NCBI GenBank assembly: GCA_963748925.1
Contig: CAVVKG010000008.1
Span: forward strand, 372,001 to 436,000
Direction of reading: 5' to 3'
Length of the DNA stretch: 64,000 bases
Source of the DNA: Cryomorpha sp963748925
Lineage (GTDB): Bacteria; Bacteroidota; Bacteroidia; Flavobacteriales_D; Cryomorphaceae
Numbering within the stretch: the stretch's first letter is position 1; the number at the start of each line of letters is the position of its first letter. This document shows, piece by piece, positions 54,688 to 63,228 of the stretch. The notes below the pieces were generated by a model that was not told where the DNA came from, did not search any database, and was given only the letters and a program-made list of their open reading frames with translations. Made by a program: the position numbers and the translations under genes.

Positions 54688-54789
54688 ATTATAATTTAAT
54701 CAGATCTGACTCTGGGTCTGGCCTAGTTAGCCGGAATTGAATCGTCACAATTATACTGACGAGAGAGTTCTCTTGCCAGTATGACTTCG

Positions 54790-56859
54790 CTATTTCGCGA
54801 TCATAAATTTCTCAATGATCGATTCTTTGTTATTAGTCAATCGGTAGATGTACACTCCATTAGGCAAGTAAGTTCCATCAAAATCAAGACGGTATTCCTG
54901 ATCTTTTTGAGCTTCCTGATTAAATAGAGTCGTCACATTGCGACCGTTCATGTCATACACTTCAACAAGTGTGCGACCTGTTACACCTGTCATAAATACT
55001 ACTTGCGAAGGACCTGTAGTAGGGTTCGGGTAAGTAGATAACTGACTTTGTGACTCTATACCAATAAATGATACTTCCGGTAAGTTGTCAATACATCCTG
55101 AAGCCATATCACCATTAATGAAAGTGAAAGATTCACCATCAAGAAGTGCTGGGAATGTGCTGACAGTTGCTCCGTCAACAGCGCTGATTTCTACAAATGC
55201 ATTTTGAGCAGCACTTGAAGTTACCAGGTTACCCGGATTTGGCGAAGGCGCCATACCATTTACTCCACCAGGAATATCACCTAATAGGATTGCATCACCA
55301 AAAGGAACGATTTCATACAATTCACTCACTGAGCGTCTTGCAAGATACATTGTGCCATTAAGCATAGCAATGTCACCACCAAATACCGGAGCATTTGCAT
55401 AGAAAGATGGAATACCTGATACGAGATCAATTGAAGAAATCACATCTGAATTGGCATCACCCACATACAGTTCACCGTCATTTGAGTCATACAATACTGC
55501 TGTAAGGTTATCAATAACTCCTCCAAGGATTGGAAGGTCACCAACGAATGCATCAGTAACTACGTTGTAAATACGGATATTGCTACCGTCTTTGTTTACA
55601 AAATACATCAACCCATCTTCCGGATTGTATCCAATATGCGCTTCAAAGTCAACATTGGTTACATAGGTAAGTTCAGCATTACCACCAGTGAACTCAACAG
55701 TGTAAAGGTCTGAACCGTCTACATCAGGTCCGTGGTTTACATAGAAAGTAACATAATTGTCGCAATCTGAAACAAGATCACGTGTATTACATCCTGATGC
55801 CATGTCACCATCGCGCAAGGTGTAAGCCTCGCCATCCAATTCAAGCATATAAGAACCTGCATTAGATCCATCTGTATTGTAAAGACCAAGACTCATCATA
55901 CCTTTAGAAGATACAAGTAGTTGATCACCGGTAGCAGTAGTAGCCATACCTGTTACCAGGTTAGGAAGGCTGCCGATGTATACATCTGCCATTACATCGT
56001 CTGGATATACTTCATAAAGACTACCCATACCGCTACGTGTAGCCATGTAAAGCATTCCATCAGAAGTAAAGGAAAGGTCACCACCAGTAACCGGAGCGTA
56101 TGTATCATAATCTGATACAACATTGGTTGCTACATTCACGCAGTAAATTGCGTTGTTGTCCTGGCTACCAAATACAAGTTTACCATCCGCATTAAATACA
56201 GCTGCAGTAATTTCACCATAGTCAGCACCAAGCATAATAGTTGGGCCAAATACGCCTGTTGAAGGATCTAAAACACGGTAAGAGTTATCAAATTTACTTA
56301 GCGCGTAAATGTTGTTATCCTCTTCATTAAATGCAATGTGCACTTCAATTTCGCTGGTAGCGATGTAGGTCATTGTTGCAACTCCACCGCTTAATGTTAC
56401 TCCGTAAATGTCAGAGATACCATCGGCAGTAGCGTGGTCAGCTAAGTAATACATGAAGTTTTCACAATCAGGAACAACGATAGGAGTACCTTCACATTCA
56501 CAATTTTCATTGATCATGTCGTTACCAGTTTCGTCATTTCCGTCGTTACAAGCATCACCGAAGTTAGCTTCCAAATCTGGACAGTCAAATACAATTGGAG
56601 TACCCACACACTGACAATCGGTACCTACGGTATCGTTTTCAGTCATGTCGTCACCATCGTCACAAGCATCACCGAAGTTTGCTTCTAGTTCAGGACAGTC
56701 GAATACTTCAACAGGAGTACCTGTACAATTACAGTCAGCATCTACCATGTCATCTTCAGTATCTGTCATCACCATCGTCACAAGCATCACCGATGTTAAG
56801 GCCAAGAGCCGGACAGTCGAATACCTCAACAGGAGTACCTGTACAGTTACAGTCAGCAT
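54790..56859 (-). CDS. Gene A', C-terminal part of a frameshifted T9SS protein
   Basis: This 689-codon frame is the continuation of 56756-58636 after a one-base shift; its first ~30 codons are out-of-frame sequence and the true protein enters near 56765 (DTEDDMVDADCNCTGTP). It carries three Cys-rich linkers, the two propeller-like halves closing with DGDMASGC, and the T9SS type A sorting domain (STYPNPTTGPSQVVFM to FMIAK). Over ~1.9 kb it is almost identical to gene A. Cut off from the N-terminal signal peptide it could not be exported alone. Either the gene is recently broken, or phase-variable, or the base is a sequencing error. Confidence 0.75.
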   Translation of the reverse strand: MLTVTVQVLLLRYSTVRLLALTSVMLVTMVMTDTEDDMVDADCNCTGTPVEVFDCPELEANFGDACDDGDDMTENDTVGTDCQCVGTPIVFDCPDLEANFGDACNDGNDETGNDMINENCECEGTPIVVPDCENFMYYLADHATADGISDIYGVTLSGGVATMTYIATSEIEVHIAFNEEDNNIYALSKFDNSYRVLDPSTGVFGPTIMLGADYGEITAAVFNADGKLVFGSQDNNAIYCVNVATNVVSDYDTYAPVTGGDLSFTSDGMLYMATRSGMGSLYEVYPDDVMADVYIGSLPNLVTGMATTATGDQLLVSSKGMMSLGLYNTDGSNAGSYMLELDGEAYTLRDGDMASGCNTRDLVSDCDNYVTFYVNHGPDVDGSDLYTVEFTGGNAELTYVTNVDFEAHIGYNPEDGLMYFVNKDGSNIRIYNVVTDAFVGDLPILGGVIDNLTAVLYDSNDGELYVGDANSDVISSIDLVSGIPSFYANAPVFGGDIAMLNGTMYLARRSVSELYEIVPFGDAILLGDIPGGVNGMAPSPNPGNLVTSSAAQNAFVEISAVDGATVSTFPALLDGESFTFINGDMASGCIDNLPEVSFIGIESQSQLSTYPNPTTGPSQVVFMTGVTGRTLVEVYDMNGRNVTTLFNQEAQKDQEYRLDFDGTYLPNGVYIYRLTNNKESIIEKFMIAK
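54793..56699 (-). repeat. Long direct repeat, copy in gene A'
   Basis: Partner of 46521-48427. Examples of the few differences are AGTCGTC versus AGTAGTC near the end, and CCTTTAGAAG versus CCTCGAGAAG, which changes one residue (Lys versus Arg). Confidence 0.85.
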
Positions 56860-57052
56860 CTACCATGTCATCTTCAGTATTTTCATCACCATCGTCACAA
56901 GCATCGCCTATGTTAAGGCCAAGAGCCGGACAGTCGAATACAAGAACTGGCGTACCTACACATTCACAAGCATCAGTTACTATGTCATTTTCAGTATCTT
57001 CATCACCATCGTCACAAGCATCGCCTATGTTAAGTCCAAGAGCCGGACAGTC
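56693..57052 (-). repeat. Tandem 117-bp repeats encoding Cys-rich linkers
   Basis: GGACAGTC landmarks lie at 56693, 56811, 56928 and 57045, giving spacings of 118, 117 and 117. Each 117-bp unit encodes 39 residues of the form FDCPALGLNIGDACDDG...DCNCTGTPV. The odd 118-base unit contains the frameshift. Diverged units continue on both sides, to about seven in all in gene A'. Confidence 0.85.
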
Positions 57053-58636
57053 GAATTCTTCTTCACAAGCATCCTGACTAAGAGAGCCATCAGGAAGAAA
57101 ATAATTCCAAGGACCGAAAGTTCCACCAAAATCGGTTGAGGAAGCATCTCCGGAAAATTGATACGCTGGCCATCCGTTTACGAGCAATACGCCATCAGCG
57201 TTGGTTGTGAGAGTCGCTGTAATAGACAAATCGATCTCAAGGCCGCCTTCAATAATTACGTAAGGCCAAGTGGTTCCCGTGTAAATAGGAGTTCCATTAC
57301 CGTTGTCTGGCATAAAACCATAAATGGTTCGTGTTTCTGAAGTAGCATTTCCACCTGCATTACTTCCCGCTAAAGCGCCCGTAATCTGGATAACCTGTCC
57401 ACCACATTCAAGTGTAAGTAGCGAAACATTTGCTGCTCCAACGCAGTTGCAATTTTCATCAACGACGTCATTATTCGTATTTAGATTATTGTCGTCACAA
57501 GAATCACCTATGTTTGCCTCTAGCTCAGGGCAGTCAAACTGCACTAGACAAGAAACATCCATTGTGAAACTTCCCGCATTAGAGTTCCAGTCGTAGGTTC
57601 TTATAATAACCGATTGAGCCTCGTCAACTGTAAATACCACGGTCTCCGCATCTCCATCTTCCAGACCAAGATCGGAACAAGCAATTTCATTGAGGTCCTC
57701 TAGGGATGCGCAACTCCCGGAATAAACTACAAGAATAGCATCGTAATCGTCACCGCTAATCGTTATTGAATATTCAGTGCCAGGTTCCGCATCAAGTGAA
57801 TAAAAAACATCATTCTCATTCCCGTTGGCACAATCAGGAGTTGGGAAATCACTCTCAGTTGCCCCCATCGTTGTACCTTCGATTGATTGACCACAAGAAA
57901 TAACTTCAGCATCCGTGCAATTGTCATTTGCAGGCACATTTATAATTGGAGTACCCGCACAATTACAGTCACCATCTACAACATCGTTTTCAGTCATATC
58001 ATCACCATCATCACAAGCATCGCCAATGTTAAGGCCAAGCTCAGGACAGTCAACCAATACAGGCTCACCAACATTAATAGTAATACCTGGAGCATCTTCC
58101 GGTGCCAATAGTTCGTTACCTATGTAAACGATATTAGACATAAGAACAACAGCTGGATCAGTTACGTGTTCGATATTGATTACTGTACCAAGCGGCACAT
58201 CATCACCGATTGTGTACGTCCACTGAGCTATATCTTGTGAACCTGTAATAAAGGTTCCAACAGCTGTTTTAGTGAAAGTTACATAACCTGTTTCGTTCTC
58301 AACAATATTCTGAACCGGGAAGATAAATTGAGGAATTAGGTCAGTAGCTAATTCATTATCTTCCTGCATTTGTTCAAAAGGGAAGTAATAAGTGGCTGTA
58401 ACACCATCCATTCCTCCGTCAGAGTTGATACCCATAGTCCATGTAAAGGTATCGCCTGGATCAAGGGTGATTTCATTTGTTGCTTCACCATTGAGCAGGT
58501 TGTAAAAGTTTGCGGGCTGCACATTCTGAGCCTGGAGACCGGTGAAACCGGCTCCGAGCATCAGAAAGGCAAAAAGTAACCCTTTTTTAATTCGATCTAC
58601 GACTTTCGCAGACCGATTGTTTATGATAATTTTCAT
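56756..58636 (-). CDS. Gene A', N-terminal part: cohesin-like domain, variable modules, Cys-rich linkers
   Basis: 626 residues ending prematurely (DDGDDRY) at the frameshift. Signal peptide 1-36 (KKGLLFAFLMLGAGFTGLQA). The cohesin-like domain (about 37-195) is nearly identical to that of gene A. The middle differs from A: a pre-peptidase-C-like module (NDVFYSLDAEPGTEYSITIS near 260) and a module with VLLVNGWPAYQFSGDASSTD near 470, resembling COG4315-type secreted repeats. Cys-rich linkers separate them. Joined with 54790-56859 the intact protein would have about 1280 residues. It follows B' by 41 bases, in the same order as B-A. Confidence 0.8.
   Translation of the reverse strand: MKIIINNRSAKVVDRIKKGLLFAFLMLGAGFTGLQAQNVQPANFYNLLNGEATNEITLDPGDTFTWTMGINSDGGMDGVTATYYFPFEQMQEDNELATDLIPQFIFPVQNIVENETGYVTFTKTAVGTFITGSQDIAQWTYTIGDDVPLGTVINIEHVTDPAVVLMSNIVYIGNELLAPEDAPGITINVGEPVLVDCPELGLNIGDACDDGDDMTENDVVDGDCNCAGTPIINVPANDNCTDAEVISCGQSIEGTTMGATESDFPTPDCANGNENDVFYSLDAEPGTEYSITISGDDYDAILVVYSGSCASLEDLNEIACSDLGLEDGDAETVVFTVDEAQSVIIRTYDWNSNAGSFTMDVSCLVQFDCPELEANIGDSCDDNNLNTNNDVVDENCNCVGAANVSLLTLECGGQVIQITGALAGSNAGGNATSETRTIYGFMPDNGNGTPIYTGTTWPYVIIEGGLEIDLSITATLTTNADGVLLVNGWPAYQFSGDASSTDFGGTFGPWNYFLPDGSLSQDACEEEFDCPALGLNIGDACDDGDEDTENDIVTDACECVGTPVLVFDCPALGLNIGDACDDGDENTEDDMVDADCNCTGTPVEVFDCPALGLNIGDACDDGDDRY
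58011..58538 (-). repeat. Direct repeat, cohesin-like domain of gene A'
   Basis: Partner of 49408-49935. Sequence identity ends within the signal peptide: the first ~30 residues of A and A' differ. The other border is in the first Cys-rich linker. Confidence 0.8.
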
Positions 58637-58677
58637 AGGTACTTGTGGTTATTTGATGGTTTTTGATTGTTATTTTT

Positions 58678-61600
58678 TTAAGGAAGTGGAGCATTTGCAC
58701 CACCTTGACCAAATCCGGCATTCAATCCAGAGAAGTCGGCAATGTTAATGGTTCCACTACAATTAAAGTCAGCAAATAGGTTGTAGTTGGCATTACCCAC
58801 TACTGATCCAAATGCAGCATTCAATCCTGAGAAGTCAGCAATATTGATGCTGTTGCTATCATTGGCGTCACCACCTCTAATAGTTCCAAAGTCAACATTG
58901 TTTTCGCCAATTACTGTAACTACATCTGCAAGACCTTTATTAAGGTATCCGGGTACATCAACAATGATGTCATAGGTTCCTACAAGTACACTCGGAATAG
59001 TGAATTCACCTGCAGAATTTACAGTTGTTTGGTAAGTAGCTGCCACATTAGATGTGTTTGGCTCATAGAAAGTAACGGTAGATATGCGGTCGTCACAATT
59101 TGAGTTCCAACCTACAGTACCGTTAAAAACGGCAACTTCGTCGGTGACACAAGTAACCGTGATGGTGAATTCACCATTCGTAGTAGCCCAGTCATACGTT
59201 CTAATTGTAATAGTTTCAGCTACATCAGTGGTAAAGGTAATTGTTTCAGCAACGTTATCCGTAAGGCCGTTATCCGCACAAGCTTCTTCAACTAAGTCAT
59301 CACAAGCTCCTGAATAAAGAACGAGAACGCCGTCATAGTTGGCTCCATTTACGGTAACCGTATATTCAGTGCCGGGTACAATGTCCAATGAGTAGAACAC
59401 ATCATTTCCTGATCCGCCTGTACACACAGGGAATCCTAAACCGCTCTGACCGGCGCTAGTTGTGCTACCAGATTCCGATGACCCGCATTGTAATGAAATA
59501 GCATTACACGGCAGATCATTTGCAGGAGTAGGTACACACTCGCAATCTGCGCTATATGCTCCGGGAACTCCATCTATTTGACAAGATGTTCCAGGTATCG
59601 CTGGTCCACCAGGCACTCCTTCACAATCAGGGTCACAAGCTGCATCATTCTGCACTACGGCTCCAGAAATTGGAAAACCTGTATTAGCCTCGGCACAATT
59701 TTCATCACTCAGGGTAATGGTTATTGAAGTCAAAGTTCCAAGAGGAATAATGTCTTCAGCTGCCACTGTTCCACCTGCAGGAACATTAACAACAATTGTA
59801 TCACCAGGTACATAAGAATATGAATACACGAAGAATTCACTGCTACCAAGATCATCAGGTGCGTAGAAATTAAGTGTGTAACCGGTAACTCCATCTTCAC
59901 AGAAAGGAGCAGTATCAGCAAATGTAAATACAGCTGGAACTACAGGTGGCTCACAAGAGCAAGCTGCAGCATCGATACCTTCGATAGTAATACCAAAAGT
60001 ACCTTCGGCACCAACATATCCATCTACCTGAAGGTAATAAGTAACACCAGGCTCAATACACAGGTCAAGACCCGCTCTGAACGCTCCTGAAGAACAAGAA
60101 CCGAAAACAGCAAATGGAGCATCATCATTAGCCCCTACAAGCTCAAATGTAGAATAGTCATTACAATCTGAAGCCGTATATACTGCAAACTGACTGTCGA
60201 AAGTAGATGCCTCATTACAACCATCTATTCTAACGCGCCCAGTTTCAGGTCCAACAAATGTGAACCAAACAGAATTATCAACAGAACCTTGAGTTCCTGC
60301 GAAGTTATCACACCATGTAGAATCTGAAACACAACTTCCCTGGGGAGGTGCAACTTCATCAATATCAGCAGAAGCGCCAATGTTTGATCCAAAAGTTACA
60401 GAACCATCATTAAGTGCTGCGATTGCATCACAAGGAAGATCATTTGTTGGAGGGCAAATAGTTGGCTGGAATAATTGGCTTGCTCCACAGCTTGAATCGT
60501 CAGTTCCCAATACATTAATTGTAGGATTACTAGAAGAAATTGGCCCAACAATACCTGTTCCATTAGCATTTATGACAGTAACCGGACTACTTCCTGCAGT
60601 TACGTTGTAAGATGCCTGAGTGCCACCCGCTAGAGTAACCTCTACGTAATATTCACCTAGAACAGCACAATCTTGCGGATCACCTTGTGAATTTACAAGT
60701 GTAACAGAAGATATAGTAGGAGAACATAAAAGATCAATACAAGAAATATTTAGAACGAAGTCACCTCTATTTGCTCCAAAACCAGTAACAAAAACGTAAT
60801 AAGTTTCACCTGCGGTAAGAGAAGTTTCAAGGAAGGAAGCTAACCCGAAAAAGTCGTCATTTCCAATTTCGCAGGCAAGTGCATCACAAGAACCAGAATA
60901 GACAAAAAGCTTGGTGTCATAGGTAGAACCTTCTAAGCTTATTTCAACATCAGTATCATTAGTAGGAGTATAGGTATACCAAACTCCACCATTTCCTACG
61001 GTTGGGGCAGCGGTAGTACAAAAAGGCTGTCCTTCAGGGTACGCAACGGCAGCAATAGTGCTTCCTGTGTACGTTACACCGCATTCCAGAGGCAATGCAT
61101 CTGCACATTCATCATTTTCAGGCGATGGAACACATTCACAGTCGGCATTATAAGCTCCGGGTGATCCATCAGCGTCACAGGCACTTCCTGGTCCAACTTC
61201 TCCTCCTGGTGTTCCTTCACAATCGTCTTCACAGGCGAAAGCATCTTGCGCAATAGCACCCGATAATGGAAAGATTGTATTCAGATCAGCACAATTCTCA
61301 TCAGAAATGTCAATTACAATGTTGAGTAAGGTTCCTAGTGGAATGACATCTACCGGCGAGAAGGACTCACCTGCAGCCACATTTACCGTTACACTAGGAT
61401 TACCACCGTAATTATATGTAAAAGTCATAAATTCGCTGCTACCCAAATCTGGAAGAGCATTGAATGTAACAGTATATCCTACTTCACCATCCACGCAGTA
61501 AGGGAAAGTCTCTGCTAGTAAAAAGTCAGGGTTATCAACTACTGGAGGAACACAATCACATGCCGCTCCATCAATTTCTGCTACAGAAATAGATAAGGTT

Positions 61601-62880
61601 CCTTCAGCACCATCATATCCATCTACTTGCAAGTAGTATGTTTCTCCTGGTTCAACACATATATCAATTGCTGATACAAATGGTGAGAAACCACAACTAC
61701 CAAAGGTTCCAAAAGGTAAATCATCGTTTGCTCCTATAAGATCAAAAGTTCCATAATCATTGCAATCTTCAACTGAGTAGATAGCAAATTGAGTATCGTA
61801 TGTGGCACCAGCGTTGCAACCATTAATTCTGGCTCTTCCTGATGCAGGTCCCACAAATGTAAACCACACCGAATTGTTTACAATTCCCAGACCTTCAGGT
61901 TCCGCGAAATTATCACACCATGAAACATCCGTTGCACATCCACCTTGTGGAGGGGCCACTTCGCCTACATCAGCTGTGGCTCCAAAATTATTTCCAACAT
62001 AAGGAGTTCCGTCACCGGTAAGAGCAATTGCATCACACGGCACGTCATTTTCAGCCGGGCAAATGTTCGCTGCGAAATTTGCCGATAAATTACAAATAGG
62101 ATTTTCACTTTGAATGGAGGCAGAAACAGTCACTCCAAGTGGAACGTTGTTGATAATCGGAACTGTACTGCCTACAGGTACTGCTACAGCAAGCAAGTTT
62201 ACGTTTGAAGCAGGAACAGCGTCGGATCTTGTAAGTACAATTGTAATGAATGAATTGGTTCCGTAACTGTTGATAAGTGCAGATACAGAATAGGTATCGG
62301 CTTCACAATTGTTGGTGACTGTGTAAGTAAGACTTGGAGGTGTGCATTCTCCGGATTGCACAACAATAGTATAATCTTCAGTTTCGCCATCAAAACCACC
62401 CGGGCCACTTACACATGGATCCGTAGATGGTACATTCCAGCTTTGAATCACACGCATTCTTGTTTCTCCAACGAGCGCGTCTACCGGAACGTCAACCATA
62501 TCAGTTAATGTACAGTTGTTGCTATTGCAAACATCCCCAATCTGAGTTCTTTCATCTTCTGAAAAGATCTCATCTTGATTCCAGTCTATCCAAATCTGAA
62601 TATACTCGTTATCGCCGATAAAAACTTCTTGGGCGAGAGTTCCGGAAAACTCATATGACAATCCCGGAGAAACACTTCCGGAAATATCCGTAAAGTCGGT
62701 ATAGCCGGAAGGCCCGCTAGAATTATTAATTCCGGCAAAGGTGACATTGGTAAGCCATTCAAATCCACTATCAGTAGATGAACTGGTGCAATACTGTGCC
62801 ACCAAAGATGTGGTAGAGAACAGCATTAGAGAGACGAGAGTGCAGCACACTCCAATCCACTTAGTAAATTGGGTCTTCAT
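58678..62880 (-). CDS. Gene B': large secreted multi-domain protein with C-terminal dockerin
   Basis: 1400 residues. Signal peptide 1-29 (MKTQFTKWIGVCCTLVSLML), then a GEVED-type domain closing GETEDYTIVV. At least four pre-peptidase-C-like modules follow (NSVWFTFVGPASGRARING, GGVWYTYTPTNDTDVEI, NSVWFTFVGPETGRVRIDG, NDVFYSLDIVPGTEYTV), alternating with strand-rich domains and ECVPSP linkers. A carboxypeptidase-regulatory-like domain leads to the dockerin pair GDANDSNSINIADFSGLNAA near 1336 and DFNCSGTINIADFSGLNAGF near 1367. The end is GGANAPLP, as in gene B, with no T9SS signal seen. The module just before the C-terminal domain differs from that of gene B. Upstream gene of the B'-A' operon. 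Confidence 0.85.
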   Translation of the reverse strand: MKTQFTKWIGVCCTLVSLMLFSTTSLVAQYCTSSSTDSGFEWLTNVTFAGINNSSGPSGYTDFTDISGSVSPGLSYEFSGTLAQEVFIGDNEYIQIWIDWNQDEIFSEDERTQIGDVCNSNNCTLTDMVDVPVDALVGETRMRVIQSWNVPSTDPCVSGPGGFDGETEDYTIVVQSGECTPPSLTYTVTNNCEADTYSVSALINSYGTNSFITIVLTRSDAVPASNVNLLAVAVPVGSTVPIINNVPLGVTVSASIQSENPICNLSANFAANICPAENDVPCDAIALTGDGTPYVGNNFGATADVGEVAPPQGGCATDVSWCDNFAEPEGLGIVNNSVWFTFVGPASGRARINGCNAGATYDTQFAIYSVEDCNDYGTFDLIGANDDLPFGTFGSCGFSPFVSAIDICVEPGETYYLQVDGYDGAEGTLSISVAEIDGAACDCVPPVVDNPDFLLAETFPYCVDGEVGYTVTFNALPDLGSSEFMTFTYNYGGNPSVTVNVAAGESFSPVDVIPLGTLLNIVIDISDENCADLNTIFPLSGAIAQDAFACEDDCEGTPGGEVGPGSACDADGSPGAYNADCECVPSPENDECADALPLECGVTYTGSTIAAVAYPEGQPFCTTAAPTVGNGGVWYTYTPTNDTDVEISLEGSTYDTKLFVYSGSCDALACEIGNDDFFGLASFLETSLTAGETYYVFVTGFGANRGDFVLNISCIDLLCSPTISSVTLVNSQGDPQDCAVLGEYYVEVTLAGGTQASYNVTAGSSPVTVINANGTGIVGPISSSNPTINVLGTDDSSCGASQLFQPTICPPTNDLPCDAIAALNDGSVTFGSNIGASADIDEVAPPQGSCVSDSTWCDNFAGTQGSVDNSVWFTFVGPETGRVRIDGCNEASTFDSQFAVYTASDCNDYSTFELVGANDDAPFAVFGSCSSGAFRAGLDLCIEPGVTYYLQVDGYVGAEGTFGITIEGIDAAACSCEPPVVPAVFTFADTAPFCEDGVTGYTLNFYAPDDLGSSEFFVYSYSYVPGDTIVVNVPAGGTVAAEDIIPLGTLTSITITLSDENCAEANTGFPISGAVVQNDAACDPDCEGVPGGPAIPGTSCQIDGVPGAYSADCECVPTPANDLPCNAISLQCGSSESGSTTSAGQSGLGFPVCTGGSGNDVFYSLDIVPGTEYTVTVNGANYDGVLVLYSGACDDLVEEACADNGLTDNVAETITFTTDVAETITIRTYDWATTNGEFTITVTCVTDEVAVFNGTVGWNSNCDDRISTVTFYEPNTSNVAATYQTTVNSAGEFTIPSVLVGTYDIIVDVPGYLNKGLADVVTVIGENNVDFGTIRGGDANDSNSINIADFSGLNAAFGSVVGNANYNLFADFNCSGTINIADFSGLNAGFGQGGANAPLP
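58682..59124 (-). repeat. Direct repeat, dockerin end of gene B'
   Basis: Partner of 50094-50536; nearly identical. It keeps all Asp/Asn loop residues of both dockerin repeats. Confidence 0.8.
59620..60471 (-). repeat. Direct repeat, shared central module of gene B'
   Basis: Partner of 51041-51892. The module ends in the linker preceding ICPPTNDLPCDAIAALNDG on the protein side. Confidence 0.75.
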
Positions 62881-62953
62881 TGGTTAAAATATTTAGTTAA
62901 TAATTGGTTAAACCGAGTGTTAAAGTGGTTTGCTCTAACCGTTATCTCGGTAT

Positions 62954-63004
62954 GTCAATAGTAGCAAATATTTTCGATCAATACAATATTTTTTCCGATG
63001 AATC
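62954..63004 (-). promoter_or_regulatory. Conserved upstream element of gene B'
   Basis: Partner of 54467-54518, with GTCAATAGTA, TTTCGATCAA, ATATT and GATGAATC. On the minus strand AATATTTG within it is one base from TAnnTTTG. It lies about 75-125 bases before the start of B'. Confidence 0.5.
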
Positions 63005-63134
63005 TTATTTTTAGTCAAAGAGTTACAGACTAATTGATATTACGAATAGAATAAAACATAACAGCAATGCAGTTTGCTTGAATAAAGAATAGGAAATCGT
63101 TTAGCCTGAATTAGTTTAATTTATTTATTAATAA

Positions 63135-63167
63135 AAGTCCCGGCTACCAAAGAGGCAACCGGGACTT
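63135..63167 (-). terminator. Terminator after the partial T9SS gene
   Basis: AAGTCCCGGCT and AACCGGGACTT pair with one mismatch around the loop ACCAAAGAGGC. The loop is the same as in the A' terminator at 54653-54687, showing that the 3' ends share ancestry. Confidence 0.8.
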
Positions 63168-63228
63168 CATTTTAGCTTAAGAAGATTCTTGCGTTGGCTT
63201 TGTTAGCCAATCGGGAATCGTTCTCTAC

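Larger units (their letters stand above)
54389..54789. other. Intergenic region between the two cassettes
   Basis: About 400 bases with no gene. It holds the terminator of A' (54653-54687) and, nearer gene B, a stretch conserved with the upstream region of B' (54467-54518). A 108-codon plus-strand ORF crossing it is a shadow of gene B. Confidence 0.6.
62881..63228. other. Intergenic region upstream of gene B'
   Basis: About 350 bases with no gene. It contains the conserved B/B' upstream element (62954-63004) and the terminator of the next T9SS gene (63135-63167). Confidence 0.6.

Noticed and set aside
56560..57060. Regularly spaced near-identical repeats that could look like a CRISPR array
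   Set aside because: The 117-base period keeps a coding frame, the units encode the same Cys-rich linker, and there are no unique spacers or cas genes.
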